Source: Arcuatula senhousia (lineage: Eukaryota; Mollusca; Bivalvia; Mytilida; Mytilidae). Taken from it: a stretch of 64,000 bases of DNA. Each line of letters starts with the position of its first letter. The stretch's first letter is position 1. This document shows positions 1 to 12,154 of this stretch, piece after piece. Location of the stretch: contig OZ020303.1 of the NCBI GenBank assembly GCA_963971305.1, forward strand, positions 47,046,106-47,110,105, written 5' to 3'. The notes under the pieces are model-generated. The model was not told the origin of the DNA. It searched no databases and saw only the letters and a list, made by a program, of their open reading frames with translations. Position numbers and translations under genes: made by a program.

Positions 1-360
1 TTTTCATCAAAATCTGAGTAACTTTAGTTTTAAGCGGGAAAATGGCGGCCATTTTATCCGCCATTTTGAAAATAGCCACCAAAAAAATATTTCGATACCA
101 AAAATTAACTCGGCATACCATTTTTACCAAGTAAAAGAATTTTCAATAAGTATAATAACAAAGTTGAGAATATTTTTCATTACTATTACAAAATATTATT
201 GTACAGCAACACACGCGTTACCTAGTGTTTTAAATGATTTTATTATTCAAACAAATTGTAAAAAACATCATAATGATTAATTTACTGACTTTTTGTAAAG
301 GCTTACCGTGCACCGTAAGAGCAATGAACTTCTGTGTGACATTGAATTCGTTAAATTTTG

Positions 361-903
361 TCATAGACCTGTATATTAAATAGATTTGCAACTAAGGTCT
401 TGTTAATTGTCCAGTTTATGTGTGAAAATATCACTGGTTGATAAATGGGAGGTAGTATATTTTCTAAACTACTTTTAATATGCATTTCTCTGGAATTAAT
501 CAGAATAAACTTCATCAAATAGAGGAAAGATTTAGGAATATCTGTGTAAAAATTTCATTTAATTTGGTTGAGAAATAAACTTTTTGTGACAATTTAGAGT
601 GAAAACTTTGTGAAAATTTTGTAAAATATTGTATTTTCATGAAAATAAGGGTAGTATGGGCTCTCTTGAAACTCCTCTTAAGTGTTAAAGGCTATAAAGG
701 ATATTATAACACATCAAAAATTTCAAAACATTTAAGGATGGCTGTAAAAAAGAATCATGTTAAAATCTTTAACGGTTTTTGAGATATTACAGTATAAAGT
801 TGTACTTTTCAAATTGTTTATTTTGTACAAAATCTCGTTTATTTGCATGAGATATTGTGACATTTCACCAATTTGCAAATCTATTTAATATACAGGTCTA
901 TGA
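361..903. mobile_element. Foldback MITE with 31-bp perfect terminal inverted repeats
   Basis: The 31 bases at 361-391 recur exactly as reverse complement at 873-903. The ends read TCATAGACCT and AGGTCTATGA. The flanking bases TTTTG on both sides could be a 5-bp target-site duplication. The 480-bp interior is AT-rich and non-coding, so this looks like a non-autonomous DNA transposon. The superfamily cannot be told from the ends alone. Confidence 0.75.
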
Positions 904-1401
904 TTTTGTGGGGTTTAATTTAGGAAAGCGGGTCCATATAAAAACATAAAATTGGGTCTGATTTCTTCAGGGTGGTTTTTACATGTTTATTAATATGTGG
1001 AAGTTGAGGGCATGAAAATTTGATAAAAAAAAAATTCTGAAGCTTTTGTTGATTTATCAGCTGGGTCACAGGTAGATATATTTAGGGTTTATCATAACTT
1101 ACATGACTTATAAGTGCGGACCTTAGTATCTTTAACGCTTGACATGCTTTGATTATAATTGTAGAACGAACAAATGTAACTAGATATTTTTTGTACATTG
1201 GTTTATCAGATTACTGATCGAATGTGATACAACATAAGTCATAAAAATAACTATATTGCTCTATGTCTATATTTGCTATTCCTTACAAGGAAATATCTAA
1301 CTTATGGAAAAATCTCAATTCTAAGTATTGGTAAACGAAACAAAATCTTATGAAAAATTATCACACAAAACTCCATCTTCCAAAAGGGTGGTGCGTAAAA
1401 A

Positions 1402-1462
1402 ATGAAGTCGGTATTTTTTCTGTGTATTTTGTAATACGTATATCGTGCTTTAGGACAAACAG
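1402..1462 (+). pseudogene. Broken copy of signal-peptide exon
   Basis: The ATG at 1402 opens the same frame as the exon at 1794, but codon 11 is TAA (1432-1434) where the other copy has TAC. A single base difference therefore ends the frame after ten residues. The donor is also altered, to GTATAT from GTAAAT. As a coding first exon this copy is dead. It could still act as a promoter or 5' UTR. Confidence 0.7.
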
Positions 1463-1793
1463 GTATATTATATTTAGGGTTTACCATAACTTACATGACT
1501 TATAAGTGCGAACCTTAGTATCTTTAACGCTTGACATGCTTTGATTATAATTGTAGAACGAACAAATGTAACTAGATACTTTTTGTACAATGGTTTATCA
1601 GATTACTGATCGAATGTGATACAACATAAGTCATAAAAATAACTATATTGCTCTATGTCTATATTTGCTATTCCTTACAAGGAAATATCTAACTTATGGA
1701 AAAATCTCAATTCTAAGTATTGGTAAACGAAACAAAATCTTATGAAAAATTATCACACAAAACTCCATCTTCCAAAAGGGTGGTGCGGAAAAA

Positions 1794-1854
1794 ATGAAGT
1801 CGGTATTTTTTCTGTGTATTTTGTACTACGTATATCGTACTTTAGGACAAACAG
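1794..1854 (+). CDS. Candidate distal first exon 1A: signal peptide of a VWDE-like protein
   Basis: ATG at 1794 opens 20 codons plus one base, with a start MKSVFFLCILYYVY that forms a signal-peptide hydrophobic core, then RTLGQTG at a GTAAAT donor. The end and phase (1) match exon 1B at 13245, which also ends LGQTG before a GTAAAA donor, so both can splice to exon 2 at 15483. This makes it either an alternative first exon of the VWDE-like gene, with a 13.6-kb intron, or the orphan 5' end of a paralogue. The sequence alone does not decide. Confidence 0.55.
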
Positions 1855-1936
1855 GTAAATTACTTTTATTGTTTTCATACATGTACCTTTTTTGAAATAT
1901 TTATAGTTTCTCATATAAATTTGCTTCTTTCCATCT

Positions 1937-2205
1937 CTTTGAAAATCAAAATGTCACGAAAGTCAACATCAAAAATAAAGATAATAAACTTATTGATATA
2001 TGGAGAAGTAAAAATCATAATACTACTCAATTTACGTGGCGGAGAAAAGATAAGACGCAAGCAAGTAGAATTGACTTATTTCTAGTTGCAAACGAGTGTC
2101 TGTCTTTGATTAAAGAATGTAAAATTAAACCAGCTTCTATTAAATCGACTGATCATCAATGTGTGTTTTTAACAGTACGAAGCGGGTTGGGCGAAAGGGG
2201 CAGCT
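1937..2205 (+). pseudogene. L1-type LINE, C-terminal part of the APE endonuclease (5'-truncated)
   Basis: An open stretch reads NKLIDIWRSKN, then FTWRRKD, SRIDLFL and KSTDHQCVFL. These are the C-terminal landmarks of AP-like endonucleases of non-LTR retrotransposons, including the Ser-x-Asp-His motif. The N-terminal endonuclease half is missing. The frame breaks off at about 2205 and its logical continuation begins near 3782, after a 1.6-kb insertion. It lies in the intron downstream of exon 1A, in sense orientation. Confidence 0.7.
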
Positions 2206-3781
2206 GGGATAAAAGGGAAGTATAGGCAAACTTACGGCGAGGGGTCTGGGGGCCGCTCAAGGCCCCCAGCAGGTTCAGGGCAGAGCCCTGGTGGGGGTCC
2301 CTGGGAGGCAAAGCCCCCCGGAAGCTCCACGGAAATAGCGTTTTAGAGGCTTATTTTGCCACGCTCCTGGGTACAATTAAAAAAAAACTTTTGACATTAA
2401 GTTTGCATGCAAACATGTAATGAAGGTTAAATATTTTTGGGCGATGCAAAATATCAGTTTTTTAAAAACATCTAGGTAAAAGAGTTGTTGGGAAATGTAT
2501 AAATTTCGCCGAATTCCGTTCAGTGGTTTCAGAGTACATGTAGTTGCACTGACAAACATTGTGACAATAGACAGACAGACGGACACGACAGACGGACGGA
2601 CGCACGAAGGGAATGATAGGGTGCAGACTTTTCAATGCGGGTCCCTAATAACATTTTTCTAAATTGATAATACATGTATTTCTTTTGCCGGTCTGCACTA
2701 GGAATCGCCGTAGGGAGTAAATGGTAGAAATGGTAGACGGAATTAAACCGAATATATGGTTAATTATTTGTGTTTTTAGATATTGTAATGTTTTAAAAGA
2801 GAAAAATTCAAATGTGATATTTATTGATACATGTAATTCATTTTCCTCCACGACATCTTTACGGCGTACAGTGGATATATGACTCATACATAACTTGAAA
2901 ATATTAGATAAAATTTTAAAAGTCGCTGTTACTCGTATCCAATTTTGTGCAAGAGCAGAAAAATGAAGGATCATATCTGCCGCTAAAATGTCGAATCAAA
3001 AAGAAATCATTTATAAACTGACAAAATTTTCACAGTGATTTCAGGAGTTGCGTCCACAAGATTGTTACACACACCGACGGAATCATGGCGGTGGGTATTA
3101 GAATATGCTATCCAAAACATATTTCCTAGTGAAAATATCATAACCCTATTATATAAGATAATATTATGTAATACCAAGAACCCAACCAAAAATCCTAATG
3201 TCAGTGTCATACGGACGGACGGACAGAAAAGGGTAAAACTACATGTATGTATGTTCGACCAATTTGATTTACGATAAAAAAATATTATAAGTTAACAAAT
3301 TGAAATGGGGCTTTATAGAGTTTCAAACTATTTTTTTATTTAATCTTTCAATTTTGTGCAGACATACAATGTACTGTAATGGCATATTCAGGTGTATCGC
3401 CCAACTCGACTTGCCTTTATAAATGGTGCTAGTTAGTATTGTGCATGTTACTAAAAGCTCACCTATTAGGAAAAGAGAACATGTGTAACCCTAGCCCTCT
3501 GATCAATTGGCTTATAGTAGAAATCCAACTTTTTCATTTTGAAAGATTGCCGGGATGATCACTTGTTTTAAAGTACATTTGTACAAAAGCCTGAACAACA
3601 TCGGGAACGGTACGGTTGGGATTCGCAATTTGACAATATACTTTTACTTTAAACACTAACAGATAAACAGATTTTAATATTAATAAATTAACGTTCAACA
3701 GAATAATGTGTTAGGAACCTTAAAAAAAATGGCAAAATTAAGTGCAGGCAAAAGCTTTTTGGCCTAACGGCAGCTACGCGC
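2206..3781. mobile_element. Insertion of about 1.6 kb that splits the LINE
   Basis: The segment separates two halves of one LINE reading frame. It starts in a GC-rich tract with a perfect 9-bp-stem hairpin at 2246-2269, and carries GACGGACGG-type microsatellite blocks near 2570-2610 and 3210-3225. GGCAGCT occurs at both margins and may be a short target duplication. No credible coding sequence is visible inside. It is probably a non-autonomous element, class uncertain. Confidence 0.5.
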
Positions 3782-6479
3782 CTGAGGGGAAATGGTTTTT
3801 GGAAATTAAATGTCTCTGTATTAGAAGACATTGAATACAAATCGTTAATGACTAAATTAATCGATTATTTTGCAAATAAAATGTCATCAAATAATGGTAA
3901 AGATATCCGCCTTTTATGGGATAGTTTAAAAATTGAGATAAGGGATCAGACTATGGAATATTGTAAAAATAAATCAAAATTAACAAAAGATAAAACGAAA
4001 AACTTGAAAAAGAATTAGAAATAAATTTAAAGTTGAGAGATGAACTCACAAGCGAGAATAAAACTTTAAACGATGATATTAACGACATCGAACAACGTTT
4101 AGAGAACATATATGCAAGTAAGGCCAAAGGAGCGCAAATCAGATCACGTGAGCGATGGGTTGAGCTAGGCGAAAAAAATAATTCGTACTTTTTAGGACTG
4201 GAGAAAAAAGACAGGCAAATAAGTCTATCAAAGAACTTAAAAAACAAGGTTCGAACTCCTTAGTTTCTGATCCGACAGAGATTTTAAATACGATTAAAGA
4301 TTATTACGAAAAATTATATGGTTCGACCGAACCGGATAAAGAACTATTAACAACCTACATATACGATACTGACAAAAATTGCAATTTAGATAAAAAAGAG
4401 TTCGATATATGCGATGGTAGGGTAACAGTAGAAGAATGCACTGAAGCAATTAATGGTATGAAGTTGAATAAATCACCAGGGCTAGATGGTATTCCTTTAG
4501 AATTTTATCGCGCTTTCTGGTTTTTATGTTTACAGTGTTAAAATATTTTGGCTTCAATGATTCTTTTATTTCGTGGGTAGAAACACTGTATAGCGGTATA
4601 CAGACATGTGTACTGAATAACGGATGGTTATCGGAAGTTTTTAATAACACTAGAGGAATCCGACAAAGATGTCCCCTGTCCGCTTTACTTTTTGTATTGT
4701 CTGTTGAGATAATGGCATTAAGGATACGAGACAATAGGGGTATAAGAGGGATAAAAGTTTTTGTTGATGAGACATCTCACAGCATAAAAATTTCACAACT
4801 TGCTTGTGATACAACTCTTTTTTTGTAGTGACGAAGACGATATTATAAATGCAATGAATGAAATTGAAACTTACGGTTCTTTCTCAGGTCTTAAACTATA
4901 TAGAAATAAAACTGAAGGTCTTTGGATTGGGAAATTGAAACATTGTAAAGATAAGATAGAAGGGATTAAATGGACAAACGAACCAGTTAAAGCATTGGGG
5001 ATATATGTCGGTCATAACAAAAAAGAATGTGAGAAACTTAACTGGGAAGGTAAAATAAATAAAATGAAAAATATGATAAAACAATGGGAAGGCGTAATCT
5101 AACTATGATGGGAAAGATACTTATTATAAAATCATTAATTATGCCTTTATTTACGTTCGGAGTAACATCAGCTATCATACTAGAAAAATATGTCAAAGAG
5201 ATTGCGAGTTGTTGTTATAACTATCTATGGAATAGGAAAGTAGATAAGGTAAAAAGATCAACTTTGATAGGAACACATGAATGTGGGGGGTTAAATATGG
5301 TAGATTTTAACATTTACTTCAAGTCATTAAAAGCCTCATGGGTAAGAAGATTATTATCACCCGATGAAGCAAACTGGAAAATTATTCCAACAAAATTTTA
5401 TAATGCGTTTGGTAGAGATTTACTCTTATTTAATATGAATCTAGATAGCATCAAATCAATTCCAGAAATTGATATGTTGCCTGCTTTTTATAGAGAAGTT
5501 TTGGAATGTTGGATTCAAACAGGCGGTGGGACAACAAATCCACCTAAACATTTTTCAGAAATTAGAAAACAGATAATCTGGGATAATAAATATATAAAAC
5601 TAAAAAAATAAATGTTTATTTTTTAAATCTTGGATAAACAGCGGATTGATATATGTAAATGACATTTTAGATGAAGATGCTAAATGAAATTTTCATCTTT
5701 GGAAAGTTAAAATATAAAAATAATTGGATTGCCGAGTTTAGTTTAAGATGTTACAATGCGCAATACCAGCCGCATGGTATATAAGCCTTAATAGAGAAGA
5801 ATCAGTTAAAAGTAAAAGTAAACATTAACAAAATTAAAATACGATGGCGAAATTCACTATATCTATACGATGAACTCAGCAACAAAATATTTTATAATTT
5901 ATTAATTGCTGAGAAATTCGTTAAACCTATTGGTATCAATACTTGGTTAAGGCTGCTAAGTGAAAATGAGGCTCCAAATATGAGAAAAGTTTTTTTGTTT
6001 ATTTTTGAAAATATTAAAGAAAACAAATTAAAGGTGTTTAGTTGGAAACTGATTAATTACATCATTCCAACTAAAGCCCTTTTATACAAATGGAAAATCT
6101 GTCCAAATGGTAGATGTAATGTATGTGACATTAAAGAGGACTATGATCATTTCTTTATATCATGTACTTCTTTAAAAACATTCCGGGAAAGGATATATCA
6201 TATGTTGACAAGGGTAAAATATAACTTAAAAATTTCATTAAAACATTTGGTATTTGGGTATAAAATTTCAGACAATAGTTATCATGATCTAAATTACTTT
6301 TTGACTTTATTAGCCTTTAGTATATATAAATCTTATTATGTTTCTGAACAAAAACAAAAACAAGTACATGTAGATGTTTTCAAGATATTTTTGGCTGAGA
6401 TCAGAAGATCATTAAATGAATGCAATTTATCAGAAAATAGCCTATTTTTAAGAATGTTAAAAATTATATACAAGAAAAT
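3782..6479 (+). pseudogene. L1-type LINE reverse transcriptase and C-terminal region, degenerate
   Basis: Fragments in different frames read in LINE order. They are IRSRERWVELGEKNNSYFLGLEK (4137-4205), KLNKSPGLDGIPLEFY (4462-4509, RT core entry), RGIRQRCPLSALLF (RT motif B), LACDTTLFL (motif C) and GKILIIKSLIMPL. The last is a Cys/His cluster near 6115-6170 (CNVC, then DHFFISC) typical of L1-type ORF2 C termini. Motif C reads A-C-D instead of A-D-D, so one catalytic aspartate is lost. Frameshifts near 4015, 4520, 4825 and 5090 also inactivate it. It ends where the Penelope fragment begins. Confidence 0.8.
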
Positions 6480-7450
6480 GCACCAAATAACATCATTTTT
6501 GTGTGCAAGAAACACTATATTGACTGTTTGACAGCTGAATTGGGGGTTGGTTGTACCAGCAACAGCACCACATACAAGGCTACAACACTGTCTAAGGATA
6601 AAATCATTGACAATCACAAAACTGTCATTTCCTCCTTCGGCCTTTCTGCTGGTAGCAGTAATGATGACATTCCATCCCTGTATTGGATTCCCAAATTACA
6701 TAAAATCCATACAAACAGCGCTTCATTGCAGGGTCATCCAAATGTACAACTAAACCTCTTTCTGTTTTGTTAACTTCAATACTTACGGCAGTAAAATCCG
6801 GCCTCCAGAAATATTACGATTGTTGTTATTCTAGAAATGGTGTCAATCAAATGTGGATCCTGAAGAATTCGAAAGAACTGATGGAGATTCTTAACTCTAA
6901 ATCAGTTTCATCTTGTAACCGCATCAAAACATTCGATTTCTCCACACTTTACACTTCTTTTCCACATGAACAACTGAAATCACGATTGGCACAGCTGATT
7001 AAACGCAGCTTTTTCAAAAAGAATGGAAAACGCAGGTACAAATTTCTTGTAGTCGATTATACCAAGACTTACTTTGTCATCAATGAGTCTAAGAAAAAGA
7101 ACAAATTTACAGAAGACCAAATAATCGACATGCTCAACGTTCTTATTGACAACATATTTGTTCAGTTTGGTGGACGTGTTTTTCAGCAAACAAAAGGGAT
7201 TCCAATGGGCACTAATTGTGCACCTTTGCTTGCTGATTTGTTTCTTCATTCATATGAAGCAGACTTCTTACAATCTCTTCCAGACAAAAAAGACCGTAGA
7301 CTAGCTCTCTCTTTCAACCTCACGTTCCGTTATATTGATGATGTCCTTTCACTAAACAATTCTCGATTTTGTGACTTTTTCCATCTCATATATCCACAGG
7401 AGCTTGAGATAAAGGACACAACGGATTCTAGGAAGTCTGCTTCATATTTA
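6480..7450 (+). pseudogene. Penelope-like (Naiad-type) reverse transcriptase fragment, copy 1
   Basis: The segment is nearly identical, in reverse orientation, to 9440-10410. It encodes the RT core with SLYWIPKLHK, FDFSTLYTS, GIPMGTNCAPLLADLF and the catalytic FRYIDDVLSL. A one-base deletion in the run after CTGCATAAAA-like sequence (near 6702) shifts the frame between IPKLHK and the next block. Both ends are abrupt: the left abuts the LINE and the right stops at KSASYL followed by TAA. It is a 971-bp piece, not a full element. Confidence 0.85.
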
Positions 7451-7454
7451 TAAT

Positions 7455-8765
7455 AATATGAGTTGCGGTGTGGCGGAATTAAAAATCAATACAATACTAA
7501 AAGTCAGGTACGCCACAAGGTTAAAAGGTAAAATCGAATTATAAATACACATAAACATATCACTTAAAATCAAATATAAAACGATAGAGGGGCCCGAGTA
7601 CTTTCGGTCAAAAGACCTTCTTCAGGGAAATAAAAACTGGGAGAAAAAGAGAAACACCCGCACAGTACAAAGACAAGGACAAGACTGATTTGCTAGTGAT
7701 AAATTACGTCACAAACAATCCTGAACATTGTAGATAAACATGCATATGATTAGCATAAATACGTCACAAGCTAGCAATCCTGAACTTTATGACTAAAAAC
7801 CTACCAGCACTGTAATATATGTTTTAGCTAAATATGAAACATAAGAATAGAATAATATATAAAATCAGAGAACATTGACAAGTTACAACACATTGTTTTT
7901 GATATTCATGCCCATAGGGTGACTAGAACCAAGGAACTTGATGATTCTCTGTTCTAGAGACTGTCGTTGCTTTTCACCCATATTAGTCACCATCAACACA
8001 GTCACTTGCATATTGGACAAATTGTGGCCTGGCTGTCTGAAGTGGCGACCTACCGGACAATCTCCACTATTACGAACACTTCTGATGTGTTCCGCAAAGC
8101 GGTCTCCAAGTCTACGGCAGGTCTCACCGACATAAATCATCAGACATTTTGTGCATTGGATTGCGTATATCAAATCTCCGATATGCAAGTAAACCCATTT
8201 CTAAGAGTGAAAGTGTTGGACGGACCTTTCACCTCATTTGTCTCCCAGGTAAACTGACATGTGGAACACACGGGCCGCTTACATTTTTTAGTGCCATGGT
8301 AATCGGCCAGAGGGCGGCGAGCCGCGCTTTTAAAAGAGCTGGTGACAAGGTGTTGTCTAAGACTTTTGCCCTTCCTAAAAGCCATTAAAGGCGGCGAATT
8401 GAAGACCTCTGCCATGTGTTGGTCCTCTAAAACAATAGACCTATACAGGTCAGTGATTAGCATGACTAGATGTGACCGTCATATAGTTTTCCTTCGGAGA
8501 TGCGTTCAACATCAAACCATACCTAAGGGTTTCCAACCTTCTTTTCATGCCATAGATGAGATCCGTCACCACCATGTCTTTGAGCGTCATAGGGTTTTGT
8601 TTTGTCGAGATGAAAATTTTTATATACACGTTATTTATAATACAACAAAATCCTGTACCCAAACGCCTGTGGTTACAACTATACCTCATTGCCCAAGCTT
8701 CAATAAGGTATCCCTGTGAAAACTTTCCGATTATCCAGGGTATAATTGGAGGTTAAACATCTTTT
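7455..8765 (-). pseudogene. Second Penelope-like element: 3' end with C-terminal GIY-YIG endonuclease
   Basis: On the - strand, pieces read KRRLETLRYGL (8450-8689), then FRKGKSLRQHLV and KRPVCSTCQF (8170-8463), then DLIYAIQCTKC, LMIYVGETCRRLGDRF and HFRQPGHN (7883-8188). The GIY-YIG module follows the RT side, the order of classical Penelope-type elements, so this is a different lineage from the neighbour at 9087-12100. Frames shift near 8460 and 8180. The endonuclease ends at 7883 and a 3' UTR runs to about 7460. The RT core itself is missing. Confidence 0.75.
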
Positions 8766-8811
8766 CATTTGAAAACATAAATACAATTATATAACATGTG
8801 TATCAAAAAAG

Positions 8812-9029
8812 CAGAGGTACCAATGGAGTATCCGAATGTCAAAAGTCCGAAAGGGCAGAGACAAAACCAGTTAACACCAACAAGAACAGGACAAAACAGA
8901 CAACATGTAAGACATGGAAACGCAAAACAACTGAATATCAATCAACAACGCGAACTCCAGTCGAAACAACAGTGAACTCAGGTGCTCCGGAAGAGTAAGC
9001 AGTTCCTGCTTGCTATAGCACACCCGTCG
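8812..9029 (-). repeat. pLTR-like direct repeat, 3' copy
   Basis: This 218-bp block recurs in the same orientation at 12155-12373, so it brackets the Penelope-like element between them. Read on the - strand it begins CGACGGGTGTGCTATAGCA. Diverged copies also occur at 29701-29820, 49780-49860 and 50395-50465. Penelope-like elements are known to carry such pseudo-LTRs because of tandem arrangement. Confidence 0.75.
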
Positions 9030-9086
9030 CGTTGCCAATAGTCCATTCAGCGTGTCAAATCCGGTAAAGGAAGACAAATCAATACC

Positions 9087-12000
9087 CTATGACAAACCAA
9101 CATCTGCACTCATCTGAGAGATTGAAATCCCATATTTGTCTATAAGAGCATGATGTCTTCCGTAAAATTTCTTGAGTGAAGACAGCAATCGAGGAGCAAC
9201 ATAACCCTGTGTGAGCAATTTTTGTGTCAGTCGTGTCGCTCTGCTAAGGAAATCGATGTAAGTCCCGCACGCTCTGGAGTAACGAATCAATTGAGATACG
9301 TAAACTTCATAACCTGGAGCGGACGGAATGTTGCTACACAAGAAGGGAAAGTTGACGATTGGAAAGTTGAAGTCATCACGTTTGTCATAGAGCCTCGTTG
9401 AAAGTCTTCCTTGAGAGTCAATTTCGAGATGTAGATCTAAATATGAAGCAGACTTTCAAGAATCCGTTTTGTCCTTTATCTCAAGCTCCTGTGGATATAT
9501 GAGATGGAGAAAGTCACCAAATCGGGAATTGTTTAGTGAAAGGACATCATCAATATAACGGAACGTGAGGTTGAAAGAGAGAGCTAGTCTACGGTCTTTT
9601 TTGTCTAGAAGTGATTGCAAGAAGTCTGCTCTTTATGAATGAAGAAACAAATCAGCAAGCAAAGGCGCACAATTAGTGCCCATTGGAATTCCTATTGTTT
9701 GCTGAAAAACACGTCCACCAATCTGAACAAATATGTTGTCATTAAGAAAGTTGAGCATGTCGATTATTTGGTCTTCTGTAAATTTGTTCTTTTTCTTAGA
9801 CTCATTGATGACAAAGTAAGTCTTGGTATAATCTACTACAAGAAATTTGTACCTGCGTTTTCCATTCTTTTTGAAAAAGCTGCGTTTAATCAGCTCTGCC
9901 AATCGCGATTTCAGTTGTTCATGTGGAATAGAAGTGTAAAGTGTGGAGAAATCGAATGTTTTGATGCTGTTACAAGATGAAACCGATTTAGAGTTAAGAA
10001 TCTCCATCAATTCTTTCGAATTCTTCAGGATCATTTGATTGACACCATTTCTAGAATAACAGCAATCGTCATATTTCTTGAGGCCGGATTTTACTGCCGT
10101 AAGTATTGAAGTCAACAAAACTGAAAGAGGTTTAGTTGTACATTTGGATGACCCTGCAATGAAGCGCTGTTTGTATGGATTTTTATGTAATTTGGGAATC
10201 CAATACAGGGATGGAATGTCATCATTACTGCCACCAACAGAAAGGCCGAAGGAGGAAATGACAGATTTATGATTGTCAATTATTTCTTCCTTCGACAGTG
10301 TTGTAGCCTTGTATGTAGTGCTGTTGCTGGTACAACCAACCCCCAATTCAGCTGTCAAACAGTCTATATAGTGTTTCTTGCACACAAAAATGATGTTATT
10401 TGGTGCTTTGTCTGCAGGTACAACAACATATTTGTCATGTAAGGTGGACAATGTTTTGGCAACATCAGCGTTGCTGAAATTGGATGTTGCCTTAGTGCTC
10501 ATTGAGCCTTTCAAACAATTGATTCTTTTCAAAACCAATAACCTCACAGCTTTTACCCATTCTGACAAAACGTCACATTCTTTCTCCTGTTATTTTTTGG
10601 CCCATTTTCTTGCATAGTCCTCAACTGAATCCATAATTGTTTTGAAATTATAGCTCCAGTTGATTCGTCTTGGCTCACGATATTTAGGTCCTTTAGCCAA
10701 AACATCGCGAAGTAAGTCATTTTCCACCATGTTGAGGTCACCAGTGATAACGTGGCCAGAGGGACCATATTTGAATGGGGACTTTTCACAGGTACAGTCT
10801 GGAGGTTTTGCTTTGAGGTCATTGATTTGGAAATTCCTCAACACTTGTTAATAGTTGAAAACCTTAGGTGCAATTGTGGAAGTGTAGGAATAAGAGATAA
10901 TGGGAATGCTTTTATCTTTGAAGTAAAGAGGAATATTTTCTGTAACAGATTTGTGGTGTAAAATATTTCCTAAATTAATAGCATCTAACCCCTTGTTTAA
11001 AAATGGAAGTGAAAGAAAGGAACGATTGTCTCTACTGTTTTCGTGTGGAACTCCAACAGGTTTGAATAAGCGGTTGTAACCGATATCAAGAACGATAGCA
11101 GTGAGTCTATAAATGTTAGACTTAGGGTCAGTGACCGGATTTTCTAGACATTCCTTGTACAAAGTATTGAGTTTAGAAAGGGGAATAGAATACAGTTTTG
11201 TTCGAATGTGATGAATCCCTAGTGGTTTTTGGACAAACGGAAGCAATCCACTAATTGATGCATCGCAAAGCTTTGGTGCGTTGTATTTTCGATGTCCATG
11301 ACTGCGTTTCCGTCTCTCCATTTTTTCAAAGAGATTCATCACATTAACATCACTGCATCTAGGGCTAGATAAATTTCCTACACTTCCGATGTTGTCGTTG
11401 CAGCCATAAGGTAGTGCGGATCCCAGTCGTCGAATCCAGAATTCTTCTCTCTCTTTACGGAAAGGTGTACTTAAAGTGGGATTATTTGTAGGATGGTAGA
11501 TTTTTTCCAAAATACGGACTTATAAAGACAAAATGGAATGATCAGGTTGGTTAAAATGCTGGTAAACGAAAGGAAAACTGTCGTTGTTGATCCCGGATCT
11601 GTGGCCACACATACGAGCATTAAATCTTCCTTTCGTCTCACCAACATAGATCAGTCCACAAAGGCTACATTCTAGTCCGTAAATAAGATTTGCTGATTTA
11701 CAATTTAAATCATCCCAACTGTAGATGTTATATGACCGATTTGTTAAGTTGCTCTTAATTTCTGTGTCAGTAATCAAGATCTTACAAGTTTTACAATTCT
11801 TTATTCCGCATTTACTGACAGAGCAATGAGATTGCACATTTTCAAAATCCAAAACGTCTTTCAAAAGTACAGAGCACGGTCGAATAGAATCAAAGTTTTT
11901 ATATTAGAATTCTGGATTTGCAGACTGGGTATATGATTTCTTTGACAAAATTGGTGTATTTTGGACACCTGTATTACGAAACGACGCCGTGTCCGTAGTG

Positions 12001-12090
12001 TCGTTAAGTTCAGGCCTTTTTATACTGGGCGACGCCTGAGCCTGTATCCTTTTTTGGTGTTTTGTAAACATTGCATTGAAGCTACTTGGC
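9087..12090 (-). pseudogene. Naiad-type Penelope-like element: N-terminal GIY-YIG endonuclease plus reverse transcriptase
   Basis: Read on the - strand, one frame runs from about 12090 to 9087. First comes a Cys cluster (HCSVSKCGIKNCKTC), then a GIY-YIG endonuclease (SANLIYGLECSLC, LIYVGETKGRF) at 11520-11864, a linker with FWIRRLGSALPYG, and the RT with DFSTLYTSIPHEQL, GIPMGTNCAPLL and YIDDVLSL. The C-terminal part ends DKYGISISQMSADVGLS. Endonuclease before RT is the permuted order described for Naiad Penelope-like elements. The frame is interrupted at 11904, 11520, 10848, 10590, 9633 and near 9455, all by in-frame stops, with no frameshift seen. It is flanked by pLTR-like repeats. Confidence 0.85.
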
Positions 12091-12154
12091 TGGTGAAATC
12101 CTCGGGGACAATTTGTCCACCAGCAGAGATATCGACCCAGTGGAATGAAAGAAA

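Larger units (their letters stand above)
1079..1857 (+). repeat. Tandem duplication, two 387-bp copies (1079-1465, 1471-1857) each carrying a first-exon copy
   Basis: The two copies are almost identical at an offset of 392 bases, separated by five bases. Each contains the same ATG followed by a hydrophobic reading frame and ends at the same GT donor after TTTAGGACAAACAG. The duplication therefore copied a whole 5' exon with its upstream sequence. Copy 1 differs by a change that makes a stop codon (see the entry at 1402). High similarity suggests the event is recent. Confidence 0.85.
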
